64,000 nucleotides of DNA from Actinoplanes xinjiangensis (GCF_003148685.1 NZ_QGGR01000039.1:18623-82622), one strand, 5' to 3'; positions 8,520 through 16,685 are shown, counted from the stretch's first letter. The notes: generated by a model not told the origin, from the letters alone. Translations and numbers: made by a program.

Positions 8520-9083
8520 TCAGTGCACCTCGGGTACGGACCGCGCGAGACCGTCGATGACCTCCGCGCCAGGTAGGGCGCCGATCGCTGGGCCGGCAAT
8601 AGCGATCTTGCTGTGCCGGAGACCCGAGCCGATGATCACGTGCGGGGTGGCCACCACGCGGGCATCGACCAAGATCGGCCAGTCGACGGGCAGCCCGATC
8701 GGGGTGATGCCGCCATATTCCATACCGGTCAATGACACCGCTTCGTCCATCGACGCAAAGCTGGCCTTACGTACGTCGAGGTGCCGGCGGACCACACCGT
8801 TCACGTCCGCCCGCGTGGTCGCAAGGATGATGCAGGCCGCATATCTGGTGACTCCACCCCGGGCGCCGGCCACGATCACGCAGTTGGCGGATTCGGCGAG
8901 GGCAACGCCGTACGCCTCACAGAAAGCCGCGGTGTCCGCCAGGTCGGGATTGATCGGTGCCACCAGTACGTGGTCGGCGTCGATGGGACCTTCGGGCGGC
9001 CAGACCGCAAGAGCCTTGGCGACCGGCGGAGCGAGCAGATCGGGGCGGGACTGGGCGGGTTCGGTCTGGAGGCTTCCCATCAT
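8520..9083 (-). CDS. YbaK/EbsC-family aminoacyl-tRNA deacylase
   Basis: About 187 residues with the YbaK/ProX fold: CVIVAGARGG and VRRHLDVRKASFASMDEAVSLTGMEYGGITPIGLP include the lysine (VRKASFA) and the GGI-P-G segment typical of free-standing editing domains that hydrolyse mischarged tRNA. The frame is open upstream to 9221. I place the start at the ATG pair 9083/9080 because sequence before it is not conserved-looking and the homologous domain begins soon after. It converges on the sufE-dsbA pair, with a parS site between. ProRS in this genome already carries its own editing domain, so this protein probably has another or additional specificity; that is inference. Confidence 0.87.
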   Translation of the reverse strand: MMGSLQTEPAQSRPDLLAPPVAKALAVWPPEGPIDADHVLVAPINPDLADTAAFCEAYGVALAESANCVIVAGARGGVTRYAACIILATTRADVNGVVRRHLDVRKASFASMDEAVSLTGMEYGGITPIGLPVDWPILVDARVVATPHVIIGSGLRHSKIAIAGPAIGALPGAEVIDGLARSVPEVH

Positions 9084-9221
9084 CCCGCCATCCTGACCCA
9101 ATCCGATGATCACGGCACATCGGGCCACTAACGAGATCCGGCATGCGGAAGGAGCCGGCCGCCCGGATAGCGAAGCCACCCAGGCCGCCAGGTCTATGAG
9201 GGAGCTGAGTGGCCCACGCAC

Positions 9222-9745
9222 GCCGTTACTGCCGCCCGCAGGACCAGAACCGCACTGGCGCCTGCTCGCAGGATCAGCGACACGGCCCCTGCTGGGCCTC
9301 GGAGCGACTTAACGCCTCAAAATGCCCGAGGCCCAAGCCCGAAGCCCAAGCCCGAAGCCCAAGCCCGAAGCCCAAGCCCGAAGCCCAAGGCCCGACGGAA
9401 CCGGGAACGAATCCAGGGGGAGCCTACGAGGCCAACTTAGGAGCCTGCGGCGCCCGCGCGTAGAAGCACGCAGCAACGAATCCCGCCCGCAAACCGACGA
9501 ACCACACGAACCCGCTCCCGAGGCTGACCAAACGAACCGCTCACAAGGCCGATCAACAACGAATCCCACTCGGCGAACCGATGAACAAGGAAGCCGGGGC
9601 AGGCGGCCGCAAATCGTGGGGTGCGGCGGACAATAGTCCTGAAATACACCAGATGCAGCCAGATCGGCGTCGGTGAACGCGTTCCGAGCGGGAAAGAGCC
9701 GGAAAGCGCTCAGATTCGGCCCGATCATGCCGACCGTCAGGGGTT
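9222..9745. other. Intergenic region with tandem repeat
   Basis: No supported gene. Apart from the 13-bp repeat at 9331-9389 I see only low-complexity GC-rich DNA with many short open frames. Confidence 0.55.
9331..9389. repeat. 13-bp tandem repeat, 4.5 perfect copies
   Basis: Unit gcccaagcccgaa, repeated at 9331, 9344, 9357 and 9370 with a partial fifth copy. It is itself an alternation of gcccaa and gcccgaa. Confidence 0.95.
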
Positions 9746-10201
9746 GTGGAGGATCGTCGGCAAGCGCGCGTAGGGACCGTCAGTGGTCTCGCGTTGATGG
9801 TCGGTGCCACAGCGCTGGTCGCCGTCTCCGGCGGCCAGCACTCGGTCTTCGCGGTCCTCGTCCTCGGCATGCTGGCGCTGGTGATGGCGCACGCCCTGGT
9901 CGTCGAGATCCAGCGCCAGGCCCGCCGTCGATCGCAAATCGTCTGGTACCGGACCGACACGGTCAACACCATCCTGCTGGGATGCTGGGCCTTCATCGCG
10001 GCCGTGACCGCAGTGACACCGTTCGCCGCCCCGCCAGTACGAGCCGTCAGCGCCCTGCTGGCCGCCGGTTACACCGCAGCCTGCCTCTACTTCGTCGCGG
10101 AACGCCGACGCGCCGTCACGTCCCCGCTCCGGCCGGCACCCGCGCCCGCCCCGGCCGTCGACTCCAGTGATCCGCTGGCGGGCTCGACCCCGTCGGTCTG
10201 A
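9746..10201 (+). CDS. Small membrane protein of unknown function
   Basis: A 151-residue protein starting with GTG. It has about four hydrophobic segments (near residues 12-28, 33-52, 74-92 and 97-117), basic loops between them and a Pro/Ala-rich C-terminal tail. I do not recognise the family. Its last 115 bases overlap, on the opposite strand, the end of the NUDIX gene, so the two transcripts converge and overlap; the shared part encodes low-complexity tails in both proteins. Confidence 0.65.
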   Translation: MEDRRQARVGTVSGLALMVGATALVAVSGGQHSVFAVLVLGMLALVMAHALVVEIQRQARRRSQIVWYRTDTVNTILLGCWAFIAAVTAVTPFAAPPVRAVSALLAAGYTAACLYFVAERRRAVTSPLRPAPAPAPAVDSSDPLAGSTPSV

Positions 10202-10671
10202 CCGTCAAGGGTCGGCAGCACCACCATCAACGGTGGCACCGGCACACCAGTGGTCTCGATCGGCAACTCCGGCACCGGCAGCCAGTCGACCCCGAGCTGT
10301 TCGGGCCCGAAGCCGTCATCGCGCCCGACCCGCGGCTCCCCATCCGCCACGGTCACCGCGAAGACCGACGTCATGCCCGACGGATAGGGCATCTCGAGCA
10401 CGTAGCGGGCGTCGCTGACGATGAGGCCGGTCTCCTCGAAGACCTCGCGCCGCAGGGCCTCCTCGGCCGTCTCACCGGGGCGCAGGCCCCCGCCGGGCAG
10501 GGTCCACCACTCTCCGCCACCGGAACGCCGGCTGCGCTCGTGCACCATCAGCACACGGCCGTCTCGGACGATCACGGCGGCGGCCCGTCTTCGTTCATCC
10601 ACGACATGCAGGCTAACCGCACGACCTGCGCCGTGCAGGCTTCCGTCATTCCCCTGTGGATAACCCGGCAC
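10087..10671 (-). CDS. NUDIX hydrolase
   Basis: A 194-residue protein with the NUDIX box GGLRPGETAEEALRREVFEE followed by TGLI (about residues 61-84), which supplies the Mg-binding Glu residues for hydrolysis of nucleoside diphosphates linked to another moiety. The fold spans about residues 25-150. The remaining C-terminus is Gly/Ala-rich and overlaps the neighbouring gene on the other strand. Substrate unknown. The real start may be a few residues inside 10671, because residues before HVVDERRRAAAVIV look non-conserved. A DnaA-box-like tgtggataa lies at 10655-10663, just at the start region. Confidence 0.85.
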   Translation of the reverse strand: MPGYPQGNDGSLHGAGRAVSLHVVDERRRAAAVIVRDGRVLMVHERSRRSGGGEWWTLPGGGLRPGETAEEALRREVFEETGLIVSDARYVLEMPYPSGMTSVFAVTVADGEPRVGRDDGFGPEQLGVDWLPVPELPIETTGVPVPPLMVVLPTLDGQTDGVEPASGSLESTAGAGAGAGRSGDVTARRRSATK

Positions 10672-10695
10672 ACTCAGGTGCGGTCAAATGCGCAT

Positions 10696-11364
10696 CTATG
10701 CCTTCGGAACGGTGACCAGCAGATACGACACCTTCTCCAGCCACGGCTCAGCCAGCTTGATACCCGTCTTGGCGGCGATGAAGGCGAGCGCCGACGCGGT
10801 CGGGTCAGCCGGTCCCTTATCTCCGGACAAGCCCGCTGCCAGGAGATCTGGCCGGAGCTCGCGCGCCTTGGTGCCGATGGCCCGGTCTGGCGCGGAGGTA
10901 TCGAGATCAAGTGCGAGATCTCCGTCACGGAAGATCATGAGTTGTCCGGGGCGGCCGCCGCCTCCTCGGTACCCGAGCACGAGGCCACGCGGCGCGGACA
11001 GCGGCTGAACGATCTCCGGGGTCACCCCGAGGGAGCCGTTGTCCTCCACGATGATCGACCAGTTCCCGACGCGCATGATCCCGACGAAGAACCGGGTCCG
11101 CACACCCGCCTCACCGTCGCCGGGTCCGAGGACCCGTTGCCATTCCACCCGCTCCAGTTCCTCACCGCCCATTCTCTCGATGAGCGGATGCGGCATGATG
11201 CCCCGCACGATGGTGAAGCAGAACCCGCGGGTGAGGTCCGGATGCCGGTCCGGCCAGGTGTAGTCCGGCACGGCGGCGGAGGACGGACGTGGCTCGGCAG
11301 CACCGGGTGAGCCACACCCGGCGGCAGCGAGTGGCAACAGGAGCAGGACCGAACGGCGTTTCAC
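10696..11364 (-). CDS. Lipoprotein, DUF6461-like
   Basis: The 222-residue product begins with a lipoprotein signal: basic MKRR, a hydrophobic run and the lipobox LAAAGC (Cys about residue 17), so it should be anchored at the outer face of the membrane. The mature part (FTIVRGIMPHPLIERMGG, NWSIIVEDNGSLGVTPEIVQPLS, then an Ala-rich helical end) resembles DUF6461, a family of unknown function common in Actinobacteria. Most members that I recall lack a signal peptide, so the secreted form is a little unusual. No operon partner; the neighbouring GNAT gene is divergent. Confidence 0.75.
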   Translation of the reverse strand: MKRRSVLLLLPLAAAGCGSPGAAEPRPSSAAVPDYTWPDRHPDLTRGFCFTIVRGIMPHPLIERMGGEELERVEWQRVLGPGDGEAGVRTRFFVGIMRVGNWSIIVEDNGSLGVTPEIVQPLSAPRGLVLGYRGGGGRPGQLMIFRDGDLALDLDTSAPDRAIGTKARELRPDLLAAGLSGDKGPADPTASALAFIAAKTGIKLAEPWLEKVSYLLVTVPKA

Positions 11365-11498
11365 CTGCCTAGTAGATCAAAGATCGAAGGTCCGTAACGT
11401 CCCAGTCATGGTTGACGTCGGCCCTTCCGTGCCACCTGGCCGTTACCGCGGTGCAAAACGCCTTGCCCGGCCCTCCGATGGTGCGACAGCCTTCGGCG

Positions 11499-11987
11499 AT
11501 GATCGAAATGCGCGTACTCGCGGAAAACGACTGGAAGGTGTGGCGTGAATTGCGGCTCGCCGCGCTCACGGAGGCGCCGTACGCCTTCGGCTCCCGACTG
11601 GCGGACTGGCAGGGTGACGGCGACGGTGAACAGCGCTGGCGGGACCGGCTCTCCGTTCCCGGCTCGTACAACGTGGTGGCGTTGCTCGACGGACAGCCCG
11701 TCGGGATGGCCAGCGGAGTGCCGACTGATCAGGACGGCGTCGTCGAGTTGATCTCGATGTACGTGACGCCGGCGGGCCGTGGCCGAGGCGTGGGCGATCA
11801 CCTGCTGCACGCGGTCGAGCGGTGGGCTCAGCAGGTGAAGGCGGGGACGCTGCGTCTGGCCGTGGCCGAAGGCAACCGGAACGCGATCGCCCTCTACGAG
11901 CGGAACGGCTTCCACGACACCGGAGAACCCGGCGATCTGATGCCCGACGGGATACGCCGGGAGCACATCATGACCAAGCGGCTCTGA
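11499..11987 (+). CDS. GNAT-family N-acetyltransferase
   Basis: About 162 residues with the GNAT fold: MRVLAENDWKVWRELRLAAL at the start, the central beta strand VVELISMYVTP and the acetyl-CoA-binding loop GRGRGVGDHLL, then the EGNRNAIALYERNGF motif near the end. It would acetylate a small-molecule amine or a protein N-terminus; the substrate is not evident. The open frame reaches back to 11412, but the domain begins at MIEMRVL, so I use ATG 11499 (ATG 11508 is also possible). No clear ribosome-binding site supports either. Confidence 0.85.
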   Translation: MIEMRVLAENDWKVWRELRLAALTEAPYAFGSRLADWQGDGDGEQRWRDRLSVPGSYNVVALLDGQPVGMASGVPTDQDGVVELISMYVTPAGRGRGVGDHLLHAVERWAQQVKAGTLRLAVAEGNRNAIALYERNGFHDTGEPGDLMPDGIRREHIMTKRL

Positions 11988-12108
11988 AGGTCGGATGTGA
12001 CGCGGAGTCGAGATGACCTGTGCCCATCGCAAAATCGCCGGGCACACCTCTGCACCCATCGACGGTAGTATCTCCGGGTTTGGCGTTCTACGGGGGAGGA
12101 AGAACCAC

Positions 12109-12849
12109 ATGCGACGAGGAATTCCGGCCGGCGTACTGATAGCGCTGGCTCTGCTGGTTCCGGCGGCACCGGCGGCCGCCCAGGCCGAAACGCCCGGGCT
12201 CAACGCGGCCTGCCAGACGGTCGAGCGCAAGCTCTACAAGGACATCCGCGAGCTGGTCACCATCGACCTGGACACCGCCACCGATGGGGAGGTCCAGCTT
12301 GTCGGCAACCAGATCATGGCCGCGGTGAGGACCGACGAGCTGCCCGTCCTGCTTCCGGCGATACAGAAGCATCTGGACGGCACCGCGGAGGACTTGCGGG
12401 CCTTCCTCAAGAAGGGCGTGTACAGCGCCAGGACGGCGGATCTGCGGATCGCGGTCGGCCGAACCATGACCGACGCCGGCGCCAACGTGCAGGCGGCCGC
12501 GCAGAAGGCGCTCAACAGCGGAACCATCAACGCCTCACTGGCCTATCTGAACGAGGAGTTGTACGCCGCACGTGCGCTTGACTGCGCGTCGCAGCCCACA
12601 CCGTCGGCGAGCGTCAATCCCAGCGCCACGTCCAGCGTCACACCCAGTGTCACGCCCAGCGCCACGACGACCGCCGCGCCGGTTCCCACCGCCTCCGCCA
12701 GCACGGACGCCCCCAGCGGCGAGGGTGGTGGGCTGGCCGTGACCGGTGCCGACATCGGGACGGTGGCCGGCGCCGGCGGTGCACTCCTGCTCCTCGGCGG
12801 CGTCGGCTACGTGATCGGACGCCGCCGCCGTTCCCGCTTCGTGGCATAG
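12109..12849 (+). CDS. Secreted ALF-repeat protein with LAVTG sortase signal
   Basis: A 246-residue secreted protein. A strong Shine-Dalgarno (gggggagg) precedes ATG 12109. There is a typical Sec signal peptide (residues 1-25, ending AAAQA). The central domain includes one segment of the ALF short-repeat type (AVGRTMTDAGANVQAAAQKAL), followed by a Thr/Ser/Pro-rich wall-spanning linker (about 160-205). The C-terminus has LAVTG, a hydrophobic segment and a basic tail (RRRRSR). LAxTG is the recognition motif of class E sortases, so the protein is probably linked to peptidoglycan. Function unknown. A strong hairpin terminator follows at 12945. Confidence 0.85.
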   Translation: MRRGIPAGVLIALALLVPAAPAAAQAETPGLNAACQTVERKLYKDIRELVTIDLDTATDGEVQLVGNQIMAAVRTDELPVLLPAIQKHLDGTAEDLRAFLKKGVYSARTADLRIAVGRTMTDAGANVQAAAQKALNSGTINASLAYLNEELYAARALDCASQPTPSASVNPSATSSVTPSVTPSATTTAAPVPTASASTDAPSGEGGGLAVTGADIGTVAGAGGALLLLGGVGYVIGRRRRSRFVA

Positions 12850-12944
12850 CGACTTGATCACGCCCGGCTGGATGCTCCGTCGAGCCGGGCAACGGCGTAC
12901 CGTTTGCTGCGCAGTTATGCCGACGCCAAGCCGAGCAAAAGCAG

Positions 12945-12972
12945 AAACCCCAGGTCATTGACCTGGGGTTTT
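12945..12972 (+). terminator. Intrinsic terminator after the surface-protein gene
   Basis: A 13-bp perfect inverted repeat (aaaccccaggtca / tgacctggggttt) followed by t and c. It is symmetrical enough to work in both directions and lies just outside the integrated element. Confidence 0.85.
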
Positions 12973-13029
12973 CTCGTGGAGCCGCCTATCGGAAGAGGAT
13001 GCCGACCCTCCGAGAGACCAGTTTGTTTG

Positions 13030-13054
13030 GTGGAGCCCAGGGGACTTGAACCCC
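13030..13054. repeat. attL core repeat
   Basis: 25 bp identical to 28386-28410, beginning gtggagcccaggggac and ending ttgaacccc. It is a duplicate of the T-arm and acceptor 3' half of tRNA-Ala, left at the distal end by integration. Confidence 0.93.
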
Positions 13055-13152
13055 CAATCCAAGATCATGGATCAATGGATAGTTGGATCATCTCCTGAGC
13101 TGGCGTTCCTTTAGATCATCTTCTGATGCCTGACAGCACTTTGCAGGCTCAT

Positions 13153-13180
13153 GTGGTCCCGATATGGTCCCGTTGATCTT
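13153..13180. promoter_or_regulatory. Putative integrase arm-type site, left
   Basis: 28 bases containing tggtcccgatatggtccc and ending tgatctt. They match 28324-28351 at 25 of 28 positions in the same orientation. Each copy contains a doubled tggtccc, as expected for a paired binding site. Confidence 0.6.
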
Positions 13181-13243
13181 GCGGATCGGTCGACCTGGCG
13201 TCGAGCAGCGCCCCGCACACTCGCCACCAGAGCCACCGCTTCC

Positions 13244-13280
13244 GGTGGCAAGCCGCGAAGCGGCGCGGCAGCAGCTTGAG
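13244..13280. repeat. 37-bp direct repeat, copy 1
   Basis: Contains gtggcaagccgcgaagcggc and continues through gcggcagcagcttgag. A second copy with one substitution is at 13521-13557. The centre gccgcgaagcggc is a hairpin. Confidence 0.85.
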
Positions 13281-13520
13281 CGCAACCCCACGCGAACCCT
13301 GAACCTAAGGATTACCCGCGACGCGGTTTGATCAAGCGTCGTACGAGGTCAGACAGCTTGATCAGGATCGGTCCCGGTCGGTCCGACTGCTGGCGTTGCT
13401 GTACTTCACTGCTGTACAGCAGTGAAGCCGCCGGGCTGGCCGGCCCCACCGCCCGCCGGTCACCGCCCGGCGGGCGCTGCGCCGTATCCCGGCCCGGCAA
13501 CACCCGGACCACCGTATTCA

Positions 13521-13557
13521 GTGGCAAGCCGCGAAGCGGCGCGGCAGCAACTTGAGC
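13521..13557. repeat. 37-bp direct repeat, copy 2
   Basis: Same sequence as 13245-13281 except a for g in the later part (gcagcaacttgagc). The two copies are 276 bases apart. Confidence 0.85.
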
Positions 13558-13662
13558 CGGACTCACGCCAGACCGACGCCTTCGGGTTGTCCGAGACCCA
13601 GATGGGACGAACGCCCGCTTCATGCGGGAAGAATCTGTCTGTCGCTGAGCGCGACCGTGCAG

Positions 13663-14415
13663 CTATTCGGAAGCACTGCGGTCGGGGTCCGGATCCGCCG
13701 ACGCCTGTCGCTGCGAGAGGAAGTTCAGGCAGTTCTGCCCGAAGGGACTGAGCTGCCAATAGGGCTCGTAGTCGATGCGCCCGATCCCCTCGTCATAGAC
13801 GAAGCCAAGGCTGACCAGCTTCGCGACCAGCGCTGGCAACGCTTCCCCAGTGCGAGCCTCAGCAGCGAGTTCCGGCTCCGGCCACGCGTTGATCTGGCCA
13901 CCATCGCCGGCCTTCAAGACTCGGGGGCCGTGCGTTGCGAGCACTTGCATCACCCTGAGGTGCGGTCCCTCAATCTGGCGGATGCTGTCGACCAGGATGC
14001 TGCTCTCATCGATCAGTGCCTGGTCATGGACTCCCACGACATAGACACGAGCGAGGAGGTCAATCTTCTCCTCGTCAAGGGCACGCGATGCAGCCTCAAC
14101 TGCTCGCGCGAGAACCTCAAGCTTCCGCGGGTCGGTCAGGGCATCGTCAAGCAACTCATCCAGCGACGTTCCCGACTGCTCAGCTACCGTGACGCCGAAC
14201 CGCTCAACACGTTCCGCGCGGTCCGCCCATCGCTTGGCCAAGAACTCGGTCATTCGCTCGGTCGTCGCTGCGGTGATCGCTGGGGCGCCAACGACCAACA
14301 GGGGATTCGCCGTTCCCAGCCCGGCAAGAACCAGTAGGCCCCCAACACCAGCTCCGGCAAGCGCACCAACAGTCTTGGCGCCGATCGGCACTACCCAGCT
14401 CTGACCGTCACTCAT
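13663..14415 (-). CDS. Hypothetical protein with hydrophobic N-terminus
   Basis: A 250-residue protein from ATG 14415 (MSDGQSWVVPIGAKT). Residues about 15-55 are strongly hydrophobic and Gly/Ala-rich, so one or two membrane segments are likely. The middle is helical and acidic. The C-terminal about 60 residues (LPALVAKLVSLGFVYDEG... YWQLSPFGQNCLNFL) look like a winged-helix end. The frame is open upstream to 14733, but that part has the character of non-coding DNA. I do not recognise the family. It is the first accessory gene at the left end of the integrative element. Confidence 0.7.
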   Translation of the reverse strand: MSDGQSWVVPIGAKTVGALAGAGVGGLLVLAGLGTANPLLVVGAPAITAATTERMTEFLAKRWADRAERVERFGVTVAEQSGTSLDELLDDALTDPRKLEVLARAVEAASRALDEEKIDLLARVYVVGVHDQALIDESSILVDSIRQIEGPHLRVMQVLATHGPRVLKAGDGGQINAWPEPELAAEARTGEALPALVAKLVSLGFVYDEGIGRIDYEPYWQLSPFGQNCLNFLSQRQASADPDPDRSASE

Positions 14416-14790
14416 GAGGCCATTGTGTGCACAGCAGCCAAGGCCGCGAACATCGGCCGGCGCGCTGGCCGATGCCGGGCGGAGCCCGCCAGCAGGCCGA
14501 GCGCGACCGGCCAGCGCCGCGCTTGCGCGGCGCCTTGATCCCAAAAAGAGGAATTCGGCAGTACTACATGACCTACACGCCTGGACTGCATCGGCAACCC
14601 GAGGGTGACTCCCACACTGCCAGGACGGTGCTCGCTCAAGATTGCTGACCTGCATCGCGCTGACCAGCGGCGGCATAGATCGACTCACCGCCGTTCCCCG
14701 CTGGTCGCCGCGAAGGACCGACCCGTCTGGCACGGATCCGGCACGAAACTAGGTGACTGGCCACCCACGCCCCGAGGGCGCACCTCCCGC

Positions 14791-15036
14791 TTAGCCAGCG
14801 TGCGATGCCGACGCAGGAACCACTCGAACGCTCAACCGCCCTTCTATGGCCTCCGGGCTATCGACGTCGAGCGTGATCATCGAGTACGCGAAGTAGGTGG
14901 GCAGCCACCGAGCACCGTCGTCGCTGCGCGTCCAGCCGATGAGAGGGTGACGTTCGGTCTCGTCTTCGACTCCCCAGACAGCTTCGATCAGCCAACCCGG
15001 TCCGACGGGCCTGAAGTCACTGGCATCAGCAGTCAT
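14791..15036 (-). CDS. Small hypothetical protein
   Basis: 81 residues from ATG 15036. It has normal amino-acid composition with many aromatic and acidic residues (GPGWLIEAVWGVEDETERHPLIGW, here split by no hydrophobic segment), which argues for coding rather than shadow sequence. No signal peptide, membrane segment or known motif. It lies in the accessory half of the element and has no coupled neighbour. Function unknown. Confidence 0.55.
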   Translation of the reverse strand: MTADASDFRPVGPGWLIEAVWGVEDETERHPLIGWTRSDDGARWLPTYFAYSMITLDVDSPEAIEGRLSVRVVPASASHAG

Positions 15037-15211
15037 GCGGCGACCCTAGCGTTTCAGGTCGATGCCTTGACGCGAGCGTTGGGGACTCTTTGACCCCCAG
15101 GCACTTTTCGATCTTGGGCGAACTGGCACATCCGGCCCTCGAGCTGCACGCCGCCGTCCACCGTTGTCCATGGCCGTCCACCATGATCACCAGTGATCGT
15201 CACCCAGTTAG

Positions 15212-15469
15212 TCACTCAGGCAACGGATAGGACGCAAACGCGGCCACCGCATTGACCCGTACTACGAGGTACTGCCGCTTGAGTCCCTTCGACGCCGCCT
15301 TTTCCGCCGCAGCTTCCGCGTCTCGTTCAGCCTCGGCTCGGTTGAACTCTGAGTCAGCGTAGGTATCGCCGAACTTCGCCATCTCGGCATTGGTCGGGTC
15401 GAACTCCATGATCATGATGTGGGAGCTAGACAGCGCACCATGTTCGACGGGGACTCGATGGGCCGGCAT
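15212..15469 (-). CDS. Small hypothetical protein, Ala/Glu-rich helix
   Basis: 85 residues. The middle (about 40-63) is a charged Ala/Glu/Arg helix (FNRAEAERDAEAAAEKAASK), followed by a beta-like end (QYLVVRVNAVAAFASYPLP). Codon composition looks coding. The start could be ATG 15469 or an internal Met (MIMEFDP) about 18 residues later. Upstream lie imperfect copies of a gtccacc-type motif (15156-15185) like those found in integrase arms. Unknown function. Confidence 0.5.
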   Translation of the reverse strand: MPAHRVPVEHGALSSSHIMIMEFDPTNAEMAKFGDTYADSEFNRAEAERDAEAAAEKAASKGLKRQYLVVRVNAVAAFASYPLPE

Positions 15470-15576
15470 CTACGGATCTCCTTCGCTCGGCTTCACTTCG
15501 CCACTGCGATCGTATCGATGACTACCCTTGCCCTCTCAGCACTGGACTGTCAGGAAACCGACATACCGCCCCACCC

Positions 15577-15620
15577 TTGTTGACCGGTATTGACTCCCGC
15601 GTCGGGCACGGGACGGGCAC
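15577..15620. repeat. Direct motif, copy 1 (gggcac pair)
   Basis: ttgttgaccg at 15577-15586, then gtcgggcacgggacgggcac at 15601-15620. A second copy of both parts, closer together, is at 16643-16675; the 20-base segment matches at 17 of 20 positions. The pair brackets a lower-GC gene. Confidence 0.65.
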
Positions 15621-15689
15621 GACAGCCTGCATCAAGGAGCGGTCCGGGCGGAAGCGCTCAGAGTTGATTGCTTCGGTCACTCTGGCGGC

Positions 15690-16340
15690 ATGCTGCTGCT
15701 CGCTCCCGAACCTAGCACTGCCCCATCGTTGGCCCCGGCCACTGTGCAAGCGGTCAACAACGCCAACCTGGCGCTACTCATCGCCGTCCTCGGCGTTATC
15801 GGAAGCCTTATTGTGGCAATCGTCAATCATTTCGCGACGCGAAACCGCGAAAGGGAACGGTGGGCATTAGAGGAGAAGCGGGAAGCCATCCGCTGGGAAC
15901 GAGAACGTCAGGAACGACGCGAGCAATGGGAACGTGAGGATGCAGCGCGATGGAATCACGAGAGACGGGATTCCTACTCTAACCTTCTCGGCCTCCTCGC
16001 TAATTATATTCACATCCTCGAGGGAGGTCTTCCCGCGGAGCTTGAGGACGGTGCTCGTTACGATGCGGACCCTGAAATTTCTAAGGAAGTCCTAGCTGAG
16101 CTTGATAAACTCAAGTCTGCCGCGAGAAACGTCTCCATTTGGGCGCCCATGAATATGATGAGTGATGTATGGGAAGCTCTTGCACAATGTGCTGCAGCCT
16201 CTATAGATTTCGACAAATTAGAGTCAAGTCCAGTCAGCAACAATGCGGCGGGAACCGAACTCAAGGGACATATAACAGTAATGGAAGCCAACTTTGATGC
16301 GCTGAAAACCAGCATCCGGCGAAACCTAGGCGTTACCTAG
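15690..16340 (+). CDS. Membrane-anchored coiled-coil protein
   Basis: A 216-residue protein. After a short Pro-rich start comes one membrane span (about residues 26-48, LALLIAVLGVIGSLIVAIV), then a long strongly charged coiled coil (about 50-95, repeats such as RERERWALEEKREAIRWER) and a helical C-terminal domain. Topology suggests a single-pass anchor with a cytoplasmic coiled coil. Base composition from about 15950 onward is clearly less GC-rich than the surrounding genome, with AT-ending codons, so the gene was probably acquired from another source. I do not recognise a family. It resembles in plan, not in sequence, membrane proteins that accompany phage or plasmid defence and superinfection-immunity functions. 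Confidence 0.7.
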   Translation: MLLLAPEPSTAPSLAPATVQAVNNANLALLIAVLGVIGSLIVAIVNHFATRNRERERWALEEKREAIRWERERQERREQWEREDAARWNHERRDSYSNLLGLLANYIHILEGGLPAELEDGARYDADPEISKEVLAELDKLKSAARNVSIWAPMNMMSDVWEALAQCAAASIDFDKLESSPVSNNAAGTELKGHITVMEANFDALKTSIRRNLGVT

Positions 16341-16685
16341 CCGTCTGACCCGCAGTCAGAAGGCGGCAGACGTTAAGTCATCGGTTAGCGTGTAGGGCCT
16401 TGACCAGCGGTACGACATCGCCCCCACTGCGGACGTCACGGACGAGCGGCCGGCCAAGTTCGGAACAGCGCTGGTGCTGCCACTGCACCACCGCTGTCAT
16501 GAGTCGCCTGCCTCGCACCGAACGTACACAGTCTGGCAGATGATCACCGCAACCTCTGAGTGATCTAACGCAGCAGCGGATATCGCCAGGTCAAGCGTTA
16601 ATGGCGAAGTTGTCCGACGCCGCGCTAACCGTACTTGCCCCCTGTTGACCGCCTGATCGGGCACGTGGCGGGCACGCGGCGCTTA
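16341..16685. other. Gene-free gap with integrase-arm-like motif
   Basis: 345 bases without a supported gene. It contains the second copy of the paired gggcac motif at its right end (16643-16675) and otherwise nothing that I recognise. Confidence 0.5.
16643..16675. repeat. Direct motif, copy 2 (gggcac pair)
   Basis: tgttgaccg at 16643-16651, then atcgggcacgtggcgggcac at 16656-16675. It corresponds to 15577-15620. Confidence 0.65.

Larger units (their letters stand above)
13055..13662. other. Left end of element, no supported gene
   Basis: About 600 bases without a convincing coding region. It contains an integrase arm-like motif (13153-13180), a 37-bp direct repeat (13244-13280 and 13521-13557) that is itself partly palindromic, and a GC-rich palindromic stretch near 13440-13500. 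Small open frames here are Arg-rich and look spurious. Confidence 0.6.
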
